A stretch of 64,000 nt of DNA from a virus, in IMG/VR virus record IMGVR_UViG_3300035001_000006, positions 1 to 64,000 of that record. The stretch is one strand, 5' to 3'. The notes under the pieces are model-generated. The model did no database searches. It worked only from the letters and a program-made list of their open reading frames with translations, and was not told where the DNA came from. Below, piece by piece: positions 31,952-39,127 of this stretch; the first letter of the stretch is position 1; the number at the start of each line of letters is the position of its first letter. A program made the translations under genes and the position numbers.

Positions 31952-31987
31952 AAACTAGGGGTTCGAGCATAGAAGAGTCAATCCCCC
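31952..31987 (-). promoter_or_regulatory. Bipartite left-arm element, copy 8 (head of the structural operon)
   Basis: Minus strand: GGGGGATTGA (31987-31978), then CCCTAGTTT ending at 31952; spacing is one base longer than in most copies. It lies 40 bases before the terminase small-subunit ATG, in the only non-coding gap at the top of the leftward operon, and is the natural place for the main late promoter. Confidence 0.55.
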
Positions 31988-32072
31988 GGATCCAAGTGAT
32001 CGAAACGGACTACTGCGGAGTGGGGGGCCCGAGTACCATCGCGGTTACATTGGGTTGCGAGGAGACGTACAC

Positions 32073-33353
32073 ATGCATGAGAAGTTCCAGCCGATCGTTG
32101 ACGCCTTGGCAAGTTTGGCCGAAACGGTAAAAGCCTCAACAACAGAAACGCGCTCGGCTCAGGAGATATCGAACGCCTGGAATTTCCCGGCTCTTGATAA
32201 GCATGACCTGATGAACAGGGCCAACATGCTTGCCTCGCTCGTGCGGGCGCGAGCCCCCGACGAGGACACGGAGGAGTCAGTGGACGTGGCAGTAGTAGTG
32301 TCCAGGATCAAGTTGCTCCAATCCCAGACAGTGCCATATTGCTTCAACGGCCATGGGAACGTTGCCATTCCCGCTTTCATGACGACGCTCGATGGCATGC
32401 AGGCATGGATGGAAGCCTCTTGGCCCACTCGTGAGTCATTAGACCCAAGCTCATTCCCTGCAAAACTTGCCCGGCAGGCACGCGCCGCGAAATCGCGCCT
32501 AGACTCTGTTTTAGAAGGGCTTGACGATCTTGATCACCGACTGGAGTCTATCGTTGCCGCGCATCAAGCGGCCGAGGCTTTACCGACGGACCTGGAAGAA
32601 CTTAAGCAGTTGCGACTCACCCTTGTTGCTCTCAATGGCCAATCCACTGCAGACTCTCAGGCAATTGGCGAGAAGCGAGAACTGGTGCAAAAGTCCTTGG
32701 AAGCGATTCAAGAAGATGAAAGAACGGCTCAACAGCTCGTCTCAAATTGCGGGGAGGCGTACCGCATTACGACAACGAAGGGTTTAGCAAGCGCCTTCGA
32801 CCAGCGTGCAAACTCCCTCGCGGTTTCAGTACGAATTTGGGTTGGAGGTCTGGTAGTAGCATTATTGGCTGTCGCGCTCATTGGACACAATCGCGTCACT
32901 GCGTTGAGTGCCCTTTTAGAAAGCGAGCCGCGGTGGGGCGCGGTTCTTTTGAATTTTCTACTCTCGGCTATCAGTGTCGGCGCCCCCCTTTGGTTCGCAT
33001 GGGTTGCAACGAAACAGATTGGCCAGCGCTTTCGCCTTTCCGAGGACTATGGGTTTAAAGCAAGCGTCGCGAAGGCATACGAAGGCTATCGACGGGAGGC
33101 GGTGCGTATCGATCCTGAGTTCGAAGCTCAGCTATTCGGAATCGCGCTCAGCCGATTGGACGAGGAACCCCTCCGACTTGTGGAAACGGAGTCTCACGGA
33201 AGTCCTTGGCACGAAATGCTTGATGCAGCTCAGCGCGTGCCGGGTTTCAAGGAGAAAGTCACTCAGCTAGCCAAGGATGCTCTCCGCAAGAAAGACGTAG
33301 CGTCGAGGGGAGTGACACCGGAGTCAAGTCCAGCCGATTCGACACCCGCTTGA
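32073..33353 (+). CDS. Coiled-coil membrane protein of unknown function
   Basis: A 426-residue protein. ATG 32073 is chosen over an upstream TTG because GAGGAG lies 8 bases before it. Residues 1-240 are largely helical and charged; two membrane segments follow (about 257-275 and 292-318), then a cytoplasmic C-terminus ending in a polar tail. Base composition is poorer in GC than the flanking genes. It faces the repressor gene tail to tail, where lysogenic-conversion or superinfection-exclusion genes often sit. No enzyme motif was seen, so function is unknown. Confidence 0.7.
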   Translation: MHEKFQPIVDALASLAETVKASTTETRSAQEISNAWNFPALDKHDLMNRANMLASLVRARAPDEDTEESVDVAVVVSRIKLLQSQTVPYCFNGHGNVAIPAFMTTLDGMQAWMEASWPTRESLDPSSFPAKLARQARAAKSRLDSVLEGLDDLDHRLESIVAAHQAAEALPTDLEELKQLRLTLVALNGQSTADSQAIGEKRELVQKSLEAIQEDERTAQQLVSNCGEAYRITTTKGLASAFDQRANSLAVSVRIWVGGLVVALLAVALIGHNRVTALSALLESEPRWGAVLLNFLLSAISVGAPLWFAWVATKQIGQRFRLSEDYGFKASVAKAYEGYRREAVRIDPEFEAQLFGIALSRLDEEPLRLVETESHGSPWHEMLDAAQRVPGFKEKVTQLAKDALRKKDVASRGVTPESSPADSTPA

Positions 33354-33378
33354 GAGTTTCCCCTCGTTGGCAGTGCAT

Positions 33379-34188
33379 TTAATCGACCCACATGCCAATG
33401 ACGGTCCCGAGCACCTTGAACTCCTCGCGGATGGGCTCGTGCTGGGGGTTCAGTGGCATCAGCCACTGCCGTCCGTCCTCGTTTTTGTAGACCTTGAATG
33501 TCACCTCGTCGGTGCCCTCGAGCTTGGCAATGATCCGATCGCCGTTGTCGGGCGCGCGCTTCTCAGGATCGACGTAGATCAGGCTCCCTTCTGGGTAGCT
33601 GCGCTTCGCGCCACTCGGCGCGGTCATGCTGTCACCGCGCACACGAAGGACGTACGAGCTCGCGCTCATCGCTTTCGGGCTGGCGTACCACCCTTCCGCG
33701 TCGCCCGGCTGCAGATAGTCGTTCGCCGCGTCCCACTTGCCCGCACGGATCCACGAAATCAGCGGGAGCATGCGGATTTGGCTCGGGCCCGGAGAAACGT
33801 TCGTACGGGCACCTTCTGCCGCGTCCTGAACTTCGTCATCCGGGGTGTTTCTCTGGCCCTTGTGACCGCTTGGATAGGCCTTCTTCACGTGGTTCCGAAC
33901 CGTCCCTTCAGACATCCCGAACGCATTTGCAACGGAGGCGATGTTCTGACCTGCCATCACGGCCTTCACATGGTCCGACTCCCGTAGCTCTTCCATCGTG
34001 TACGTGGGGCGCTGCCTGATCTTCCCCGCGGCCAGAGCCTCCGCATAGGCTGGATCAGCAATGATCAGCCGGCGCAGCTCCGTCGGATCAACTTTCGCAG
34101 CTTTAGCCTGAGAATTTATGGATAGACCGTCACGAATGACAGCTTGGACATAGGGTGAAAGGTCTTTTGCAGTCATGCGCGCCATCAT
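33379..34188 (-). CDS. LexA/CI-like phage repressor (S24 family)
   Basis: A 269-residue protein. A helix-turn-helix-like stretch lies at about 81-101 (NIASVANAFGMSEGTVRNHV). The C-terminal half is an S24 self-cleaving domain: Ala149-Gly150 (SWIRAGKW) as the cleavage site, Ser187 in RVRGDSM, and Lys232 in VTFKVYK. DNA-damage signals through RecA should trigger cleavage and induction. It is divergent from the early genes and would bind the sites between. Of several early Met codons, the first is used; residue 5 is an alternative. Confidence 0.9.
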   Translation of the reverse strand: MMARMTAKDLSPYVQAVIRDGLSINSQAKAAKVDPTELRRLIIADPAYAEALAAGKIRQRPTYTMEELRESDHVKAVMAGQNIASVANAFGMSEGTVRNHVKKAYPSGHKGQRNTPDDEVQDAAEGARTNVSPGPSQIRMLPLISWIRAGKWDAANDYLQPGDAEGWYASPKAMSASSYVLRVRGDSMTAPSGAKRSYPEGSLIYVDPEKRAPDNGDRIIAKLEGTDEVTFKVYKNEDGRQWLMPLNPQHEPIREEFKVLGTVIGMWVD

Positions 34189-34351
34189 AGACTACTTTTG
34201 ACAAATATAGACAAAAGTTCAGAAAAATCTTACCCGTTTAGTGGGCACCTGGAGCCCAAGCGATCGCCGTCTAACAGAAAAAAGCCTACCCGTCAACGCT
34301 TTGGACAAAACGCAACGCCATAGACACGGCGCAAAAATACCGTCTAAGTTG
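34189..34351. promoter_or_regulatory. Repressor-early intergenic control region with TGTC/GACA half-sites
   Basis: This AT-richer stretch repeats short TGTC and GACA units, for example TTGACAAATATAGACAAAAG near 34199, ATAGACAC near 34321 and CGTCTAA at 34268 and 34340. With the TGTCTAACGTGACA palindrome at 34363-34376 these are probable repressor operators. The leftward repressor promoter must also lie here, but I find no clean -35/-10 pair for it. Confidence 0.5.
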
Positions 34352-34380
34352 TTGTCATGGGTTGTCTAACGTGACATAAT
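34352..34380 (+). promoter_or_regulatory. Rightward early promoter (pR-like)
   Basis: TTGTCA at 34352-34357 and CATAAT at 34375-34380 are separated by exactly 17 bp, each one mismatch from the sigma70 consensus. The palindrome TGTC-N6-GACA (34363-34376) lies in the spacer and over the -10 box, so a bound repressor would block it. Transcription should start near 34387. Confidence 0.75.
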
Positions 34381-34386
34381 CTGTGA

Positions 34387-34586
34387 ATGGGTTAGGCGAT
34401 CGTGCCTCCCACGGCCCGCAAGGGTCTTGTTCTTCCCGTGGGCCATGCCGGCAAACCGTCGGCATGCGCTCCACCCTTGCTAAAGCCCTTGTCGGGGCCT
34501 AAGGGCGGAGCTTTGTCCGGAGCGTTTTGCTCAATGACCGACCCCCTACATATCTTCAAGATAAGTAGCAGCAAAGGAAAAAGAGA
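34387..34586 (+). other. Structured early leader without a gene
   Basis: About 200 bases between the promoter and the first early ATG hold three inverted repeats: CCCACGG/CCGTGGG (34408-34442), CATGCCG/CGGCATG (34444-34466) and GCCCTT/AAGGGC (34485-34506), the last with a reversed right-arm motif in it. None has a U-run, so they are not plain terminators. A role in antitermination or translation control is possible. Confidence 0.45.
34485..34497 (-). repeat. Right-arm motif copy a (reverse, CCCCGACAAGGGC)
   Basis: It matches 10 of the first 10 bases of the motif and lies in the third leader hairpin. Confidence 0.6.
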
Positions 34587-35390
34587 ATGTCCAAAGCCAT
34601 TATCGCGGCTCCGGCTCAAAAGGCCATCAATGCCACCCGTGCCGATCTCGAAAGCGCAACCCTCTCGACCATCGCAGCCGCCTGCGGCGCCGCCGGTGCG
34701 AACCTCTCGGCCTTGAGCGGCGCCGCAAAGGCGCTGTCGGGCAGCGTGACCAAAGCCGTCCTGCGCGTCATCGCAAAGGAGCGCATCGGCGACGTGGTCG
34801 GCCCGCTGCGCGAAGCCATCGGCAACGCTGGCAAGGGCGTATCGAACCTCTCGACCATCCGCACGGCCGTGCTGAAGATGCGCGTTGCCTACGCTGAAGG
34901 CAAGGCCGAGGACGGCGCCGGCCCTGCCCTGCCCGTGTGGGAGACCGTCGCCGAAGCGAAGGAATCCGGCGACGCGGCAGTGACAGCGGCCGTCAGCGCG
35001 TGCATTGTCTACGCTGGCAAGACGGATGCAGGCGTGCCCGTCGACCCGCGCGTCGACACTGCGACCCGCGATGCGCTCATGGCCCGCATCAACGATGCAT
35101 GCGCCGAATTCGGGCTTTCCGAAGACAGCGCGGGTAAGGTGCGCGGCGTGTATTTCACGGCGCTGCAAAACATCGTCGCCGATGCCGAGCAAGCCAGCGA
35201 GACGGCCGCCGCTGATGCCGAACAGGCGCAGCAGCAGGCAGAAGATGCCGCCATCGTGGCCGATGCGCATGCGCAATTGCTGGCCGAAGTGGAGACGCTG
35301 CGCCAGATCGCGGCCGAAGCGAAGCGCATTTTCGGCATCGAAACCGAATCCGAATTGCTGGCGGAGATGGCGATCACGGATGCGGCCTGA
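34587..35390 (+). CDS. Early protein of unknown function, Ala-rich helical
   Basis: A 267-residue protein behind AAAGGAAAAAGAGA, a strong A-rich ribosome site. It is almost all alpha-helical and Ala-rich with regular heptad-like spacing (VVGPLREAIGNAGKGVSNLS; ETAAADAEQAQQQAEDAA at about 205-222, a clear coiled coil). It has no membrane segment or enzyme motif. As the first gene of the rightward early transcript it may act early on the host or be an antirepressor-like product, but I do not recognise the family. Confidence 0.75.
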   Translation: MSKAIIAAPAQKAINATRADLESATLSTIAAACGAAGANLSALSGAAKALSGSVTKAVLRVIAKERIGDVVGPLREAIGNAGKGVSNLSTIRTAVLKMRVAYAEGKAEDGAGPALPVWETVAEAKESGDAAVTAAVSACIVYAGKTDAGVPVDPRVDTATRDALMARINDACAEFGLSEDSAGKVRGVYFTALQNIVADAEQASETAAADAEQAQQQAEDAAIVADAHAQLLAEVETLRQIAAEAKRIFGIETESELLAEMAITDAA

Positions 35391-35420
35391 ATCCGCGACG
35401 AAACCACCGACCGGGCCGCT

Positions 35421-35433
35421 GGCCTTGTCGGGG
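35421..35433 (-). repeat. Right-arm motif copy b (reverse, CCCCGACAAGGCC)
   Basis: It lies in the 107-base gap after the first early gene. Confidence 0.6.
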
Positions 35434-35497
35434 TTGCCGTGTGCGCTCATAGAGCGCAGACGACAGCCTTTCCCTTGGACGCGCATGGAGACCTGCG

Positions 35498-36040
35498 ATG
35501 AAGCAACCCCGCTTATTGACCGCCAACGGCAAAGCCAAAACGGCCAGCCCAAACGGTGGCCCTCGCAGTGGTTTCGAGGTGGTCGACAAACGGGGCTTTG
35601 TGCGCCTTGTTGGCAGCATGGCGACTGCACCTCAGAACGACGCCGGCATCTCGGACATATCTCCGAGATTTGAGGAGCGCGTCGACGGGGTCTGGCAGTC
35701 GGTCTCGTGGACGACGCTGAGCCAGATCCGCCGGCTGAAGACCGAGCGAGACCGCCGCGCCTTCTTCGCTGTGCGTGTGGGCCTGGTGCGTGAGCTGCCG
35801 GGGGACGCGCACGGGATCGTTGACGGGGAGGCATGGTGCTGTCCGCGCGACTACGACCGCGCCCTGGACCGGGACCAGTTCCTGGCCAAGGCGCTCAAGG
35901 TGGGCTTGCTCTCTATTGGCGGGCGCACCTACAGGCTCCGGGAGATCCGGCCCGACACGATTCAGCTGAACCGCGCCGCGGGCAGCGTCAACTACACCCG
36001 CGAGGCGCTGCTCGAGAGCATCTCGAGCGGCTCAATCTGA
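35498..36040 (+). CDS. Hypothetical early protein
   Basis: A 180-residue protein behind GGAGACCTGCG. It is basic in the first 30 residues and then globular with several Trp/Arg/Asp residues (VDGVWQSVSWTTLSQIRRLK; DGEAWCCPRDYDRALDRDQF). Not recognised. The short gap to the next gene, GAGGAAACCGAC, shows co-translation. Confidence 0.65.
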   Translation: MKQPRLLTANGKAKTASPNGGPRSGFEVVDKRGFVRLVGSMATAPQNDAGISDISPRFEERVDGVWQSVSWTTLSQIRRLKTERDRRAFFAVRVGLVRELPGDAHGIVDGEAWCCPRDYDRALDRDQFLAKALKVGLLSIGGRTYRLREIRPDTIQLNRAAGSVNYTREALLESISSGSI

Positions 36041-36055
36041 ACTGAGGAAACCGAC

Positions 36056-36340
36056 ATGGACGAGATCATCGACGCGCGCCCCGTCAACGTCATCAGGCTC
36101 GAGTTGGCCATTGCCAACGAGCGCCTGGCGATGTTCGGCCACGGTGCCGATGTCGATGGTCGCGACTACTGGCTCGCCAGCAACCGGGTCAACTGCCTGA
36201 CCGATGAGCTGCTCGTTGCCGAGAGCGCTGCGCAGCGCATGGTCGAGGGCGTCGTGGCGAAGTGGATGCATCGCTATGGGCCCCGACAACGTCAGCGCGA
36301 ATCGACATTGGTTCAGGACTGGATCGAGGTTCTGGACTGA
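36056..36340 (+). CDS. Small hypothetical early protein
   Basis: A 94-residue, mostly helical acidic protein (RLELAIANERLAMFGHGADV; LTDELLVAESAAQRMVEGVV) with no known motif. It has a GAGGAA ribosome site 6 bases ahead. A right-arm motif copy is within it, read as PRQR, a frame not used in other copies. Confidence 0.6.
   Translation: MDEIIDARPVNVIRLELAIANERLAMFGHGADVDGRDYWLASNRVNCLTDELLVAESAAQRMVEGVVAKWMHRYGPRQRQRESTLVQDWIEVLD
36281..36293 (+). repeat. Right-arm motif copy c (exact CCCCGACAACGTC)
   Basis: It lies inside the 94-residue gene in the frame CCC CGA CAA CGT (PRQR). Confidence 0.75.
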
Positions 36341-36538
36341 GCCGTTGACGGGGATGCTCACCGCGCAGCGGTGAGAGCGGCGCGCAGCGCCGCGGGCCTT
36401 GTCGTTGACTGGGGCGCGGGTGTTGCGGCGGGCGGCGACGTTGACGGGACCGAGCCCGCGCAGCGGGCGAGGGCCCTGGGCGATGCCCATTCCAAATCAC
36501 TTTTGTTAGTGCCCACCAACTGGACGCGGGGAGAAGCC

Positions 36539-36793
36539 TTGCCCACAAAAGCTGACCTGCAGCGCCGGGTGGCCTCGCTCGAGGCCAAGGTGCGCGCCGA
36601 CGCGCGGCTCATCGAGTCGCTGCGCAACGAGAACTACGACCTGCGCTGGCAGCTGGGACTGACCGGCGAGCCGCAGGACGACCAGAACAGGCCATTCGAG
36701 CCCAACGGCTTGATGGGCGTGCCCGGCTACGTGCAGGACCTGCTGGTCCGGCTGCGCGCCGAGCAGAAATCGAAAGGAAGACGCCATGCGTGA
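36539..36793 (+). CDS. Small coiled-coil early protein
   Basis: An 84-residue protein. I place the start at TTG 36539 because GGGGAGAA lies just before it; longer frames (GTG 36371) cover a stretch with unlikely codon use. A coiled coil spans about residues 2-36 (KADLQRRVASLEAKVRADAR, then LIESLRNENYDLRWQL). The C-terminus is polar. It overlaps the next gene by 8 bases. Unknown role; size suggests a dimeric accessory factor. Confidence 0.55.
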   Translation: MPTKADLQRRVASLEAKVRADARLIESLRNENYDLRWQLGLTGEPQDDQNRPFEPNGLMGVPGYVQDLLVRLRAEQKSKGRRHA

Positions 36794-37058
36794 AATGCGA
36801 GACCGTGCAGCCATCCTCTACGTGACCGTCGGCCCGTCGCCGCTCGGGATCCCGCTCGACGGCGGCGCACCGAGCTACGTGCCCACCACGCCCAAGGCGC
36901 TGGCCAGTCGGCGGCCGGTCGGCAAGCCGATCCGCCAGATGGCGTCGATCGACCGCTACCGCGAGGCCTTCAAGCCGATTCCCGCCAGACCAGCCCCGAC
37001 AACGTCGATGGGCCGGTTCCTGCGCCGGATCGAGGACAGGCTGGCCGCCTGGCTCTGA
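36786..37058 (+). CDS. Small basic early protein
   Basis: A 90-residue protein (MREMRDRAAILYVTVGPSPL start) rich in Pro, Arg and Ala with a C-terminal amphipathic helix (MGRFLRRIEDRLAAWL). Unknown. A ribosome site (AAAGGAAGACGCC) precedes ATG 36786 within the upstream gene. It carries a motif copy read as PTTS. Confidence 0.6.
   Translation: MREMRDRAAILYVTVGPSPLGIPLDGGAPSYVPTTPKALASRRPVGKPIRQMASIDRYREAFKPIPARPAPTTSMGRFLRRIEDRLAAWL
36994..37006 (+). repeat. Right-arm motif copy d (exact)
   Basis: In the 90-residue gene, read GCC CCG ACA ACG TCG (APTTS), followed by ATGGGCC, which also follows the copy at 57630. Confidence 0.75.
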
Positions 37059-37420
37059 GTTCTACCCGGGTACAAAGCCCCGACAAGGTCGAAAATCCCG
37101 GCTCAAGCGGCACTCCGAACTCTGATTACTTCGGTCTTTTTTGATCCCTGATTCCCTTTGTTATCAACGACTTAAGTACCGAAGAAAGAGTGATTCATTG
37201 ATTTTATAAGTGCCTGCTCCTCGGGGTACTTCACAAGAAAAACTCATCTTCCCTTCACAAGTTGGTCTCGAAATAGGGGGCCCTCGCGAACTCGAACCGC
37301 CACGGGGCCTTCTGGGCTCTTGGGCCCCCACCCTCACTGCACCTAAGTGGCTGCTCCGATTGAAGATTTCCTCTGCGACGCTTCATTTTGTTGAGTGCCA
37401 CTTCAAGTGCCAATTCGGAG
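37059..37420. other. Non-coding stretch with a long hairpin
   Basis: No convincing gene: a 76-codon rightward frame here lacks a ribosome site and family features. It holds motif copy e at its left end, an AT-rich part (37130-37210), then an inverted repeat, GGGGGCCC (37276-37283) with GGGCCCCC (37321-37328), enclosing GCGAACTCGAACCGC, which read on the minus strand resembles a tRNA T-arm. It could be a terminator, an attachment site or chance. Confidence 0.4.
37078..37090 (+). repeat. Right-arm motif copy e (CCCCGACAAGGTC)
   Basis: One mismatch; intergenic, 19 bases after a stop codon. Confidence 0.65.
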
Positions 37421-37738
37421 ATGACCTTGGCTTCGTCTGACCGCATGGACTGGATCGCGCTCTACGCTTACCCCGAAAGGCTTGCCAAGCTCCTGCCTGG
37501 CGAATCGGGGGTGTTCATCTGCCCGCCGGCCTGGCGTGGGTCCCTCGGTCGCGTCTGCTCGAAGTGGGTGCGAGAGAACACGAGCTGGTCGGAGGACTTC
37601 CCTGACGGCACGCCGCCGACGTACGTCTTCTGGACCTGTGCCGCTCCGCACGGCCTGCGCGTGAACCGCGGCCACCTGCCCGGCCCGCACCGGCCGCAGC
37701 ACGTGCGCTACACGTACCGCCCCCTGCCGCAGGCATAG
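37421..37738 (+). CDS. Hypothetical protein
   Basis: A 105-residue protein whose sequence looks real (DWIALYAYPERLAKLLPGES; RVCSKWVRENTSWSEDFPDG), with Trp, Tyr and Cys at likely fold positions. The start is not sure: ATG 37421 has CGGAG directly against it, and ATG 37442 has no ribosome site. Not recognised. It stands alone after a non-coding gap and before another. Confidence 0.5.
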   Translation: MTLASSDRMDWIALYAYPERLAKLLPGESGVFICPPAWRGSLGRVCSKWVRENTSWSEDFPDGTPPTYVFWTCAAPHGLRVNRGHLPGPHRPQHVRYTYRPLPQA

Positions 37739-37776
37739 GGCGAAACCAAACTGCTGTCACGCAGCGCGCCGGGCGC

Positions 37777-37789
37777 CCCCGACAACGTC
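37777..37789 (+). repeat. Right-arm motif copy f (exact)
   Basis: Intergenic; forms a perfect 13-bp inverted repeat with copy g. Confidence 0.8.
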
Positions 37790-37852
37790 AACCGAACGGA
37801 CCTGACCGTGAGCACCGGAACCCACCGGGGCCCGGCCTGTGTCGCTGCGACC

Positions 37853-37865
37853 GACGTTGTCGGGG
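37853..37865 (-). repeat. Right-arm motif copy g (exact, reverse)
   Basis: Intergenic; the plus strand reads GACGTTGTCGGGG. Confidence 0.8.
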
Positions 37866-38083
37866 ATCCCGCCTGGCGCCCCGGCTGCGCTTGACCCCGA
37901 TCACCCCGCCCTTGCTGGCGGCTCGAGCGCTCTGAGCGCCGACGTCGAACCCGGCGCAGAGCGATCTGCACAACAGGAGGAGCCGCCGTGCACACCTTAC
38001 CGGCATGAAGCGGGCGAGCCGCTACGCCATCCCCTGAGAGCCTTCGCAAAGCGTGAGCGTCGAAGGCTGTTCAGACCCTGCGC

Positions 38084-38407
38084 TTACCGACCGGAAAAAT
38101 CCCAACGATCCTTGGGCATCTGCGGGTCCGCTGGCCCCTCACGAAGCCAAGGCACTCCGCGAATTATTCGAAGGTCAAGGCGAAGCGCGGCACCAAAAGC
38201 AAAGCCCAGTACGCCGTTTGCACCCCCAGCGCAGCTCCACAGCACAACTTCGATCTCGCTCATCTCGCACATCCAGCAAGGGAGCAAGAAGAACGAAAGA
38301 ACGAAGCACCAAAAGATGACGTGGGCAACTCGATTGATTGCCGTGTAGAGCCTTCGCTCCCGGCGCGTCAGCGGATGGGGCGAAACGTCATTTCGTGGGA
38401 TCAGCAT
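38084..38407 (-). CDS. Small membrane protein
   Basis: A 107-residue protein with two likely membrane segments (about 29-46, VIFWCFVLSFFLLPCW, and 53-74) and basic flanks (RRERRLYTAINR). No family is known to me. It is the last leftward gene of an accessory island. A rightward frame over the same bases lacks such features and is not kept. A weak ribosome site leaves the start unsure. Confidence 0.5.
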   Translation of the reverse strand: MLIPRNDVSPHPLTRRERRLYTAINRVAHVIFWCFVLSFFLLPCWMCEMSEIEVVLWSCAGGANGVLGFAFGAALRLDLRIIRGVPWLREGPADPQMPKDRWDFSGR

Positions 38408-38487
38408 TTAGCTCAATCGAGTATTTCAGATCCGAGACACAGACACCACTGAAGCGAAAGCCGCAACAGCGGCACGAATGGTAAGCA

Positions 38488-39021
38488 CTATCCATCGCCG
38501 AGTCGCGGCCCCTCGTTGACGACCGATCGGATCCACTCGATAGCAGAGGAGATGCTGGCCGCGCGTAGCGACGGGTCGCCTCCCCCGTGGTCGAACTGCC
38601 TGCCCTCGATTTCGACCAAGCGGTCGGGATCCGATTTCATACGCGACAGGGTCCACTCCCACAGATCGCGCCGTGTTGCATAGCTCCACCAGTTCGAGAA
38701 GTGGCAGATAAGCAGCGGCTGCGTGGGCGAGTTGCTCAGTTCGCCGCGGCAGTAAGGCCAGTACTTGAGGAGGTTCGACAGGGGCAGCTCTTTGCTCTCG
38801 AACTCCACAACAACCTTCCACCCGAGATACGGCGCAGTCGCATCCCCAAGCTCGAACCTCTCCGAAGTCCGGGCGCCAACCGCTCGGCGGCAGGCGTAGG
38901 GGGTCACGAACGCGGCGCAGTTCTGCGTGACTTGACCGCCGGACCAGAGGAGGCTCTCCCCGGCGGCCTGGTTGAGCGACTGCCTGAACTCCTCGAGAAA
39001 CCCCGACTGCGTCAATCCCAT
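38488..39021 (-). CDS. Hypothetical protein, possible PD-(D/E)XK-type nuclease
   Basis: A 177-residue protein. ATG 39021 is chosen over 39054 because GGAGAGAAGG precedes it. The core reads GWKVVVEFESKELPLSNLLK, a strand with E-x-E followed by a helix, then PLLICHFSNWW, another strand; this recalls a restriction-endonuclease-like fold but is not proof. It has many Trp/Tyr residues. It is in the leftward accessory island. Function is unknown; defence or host modification are options. Confidence 0.55.
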   Translation of the reverse strand: MGLTQSGFLEEFRQSLNQAAGESLLWSGGQVTQNCAAFVTPYACRRAVGARTSERFELGDATAPYLGWKVVVEFESKELPLSNLLKYWPYCRGELSNSPTQPLLICHFSNWWSYATRRDLWEWTLSRMKSDPDRLVEIEGRQFDHGGGDPSLRAASISSAIEWIRSVVNEGPRLGDG

Positions 39022-39127
39022 GCCTTCTCTCCGACAGCTGTAATTCGCGGCCATGCCGCCATCGAAGTCTAGCGCGGCCCCCCGCGCCCAACTCGCCGCC
39101 TCGCCGGCAGCACCACCCCCCTAGACC

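Larger units (their letters stand above)
37739..38083. other. Non-coding stretch with inverted motif pair and two mini-ORFs
   Basis: This 345-base stretch holds two motif copies facing each other (f, g) with a 63-base loop, and later a perfect AGGAGG (37975-37980) before GTG 37988. That start codes only six residues (MHTLPA), and its stop overlaps an ATG for ten more (MKRASRYAIP, stop 38037). No full gene is convincing, so it may hold a decayed gene or leader peptides. Confidence 0.45.

Noticed and set aside
37270-37335. A tRNA gene on the minus strand
   Set aside because: Only an acceptor-like stem and an imperfect 4-bp T-arm; no D or anticodon arm.
37210-37440. A 76-codon rightward frame in the early arm
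   Set aside because: No ribosome site, lies over the long hairpin, and the product has no folded look.
37839-38348. Rightward frames of 169 and 88 codons over 37839-38348
   Set aside because: Pro/Arg/Ser-biased and not protein-like; the opposite strand codes a better membrane protein for part of the span.
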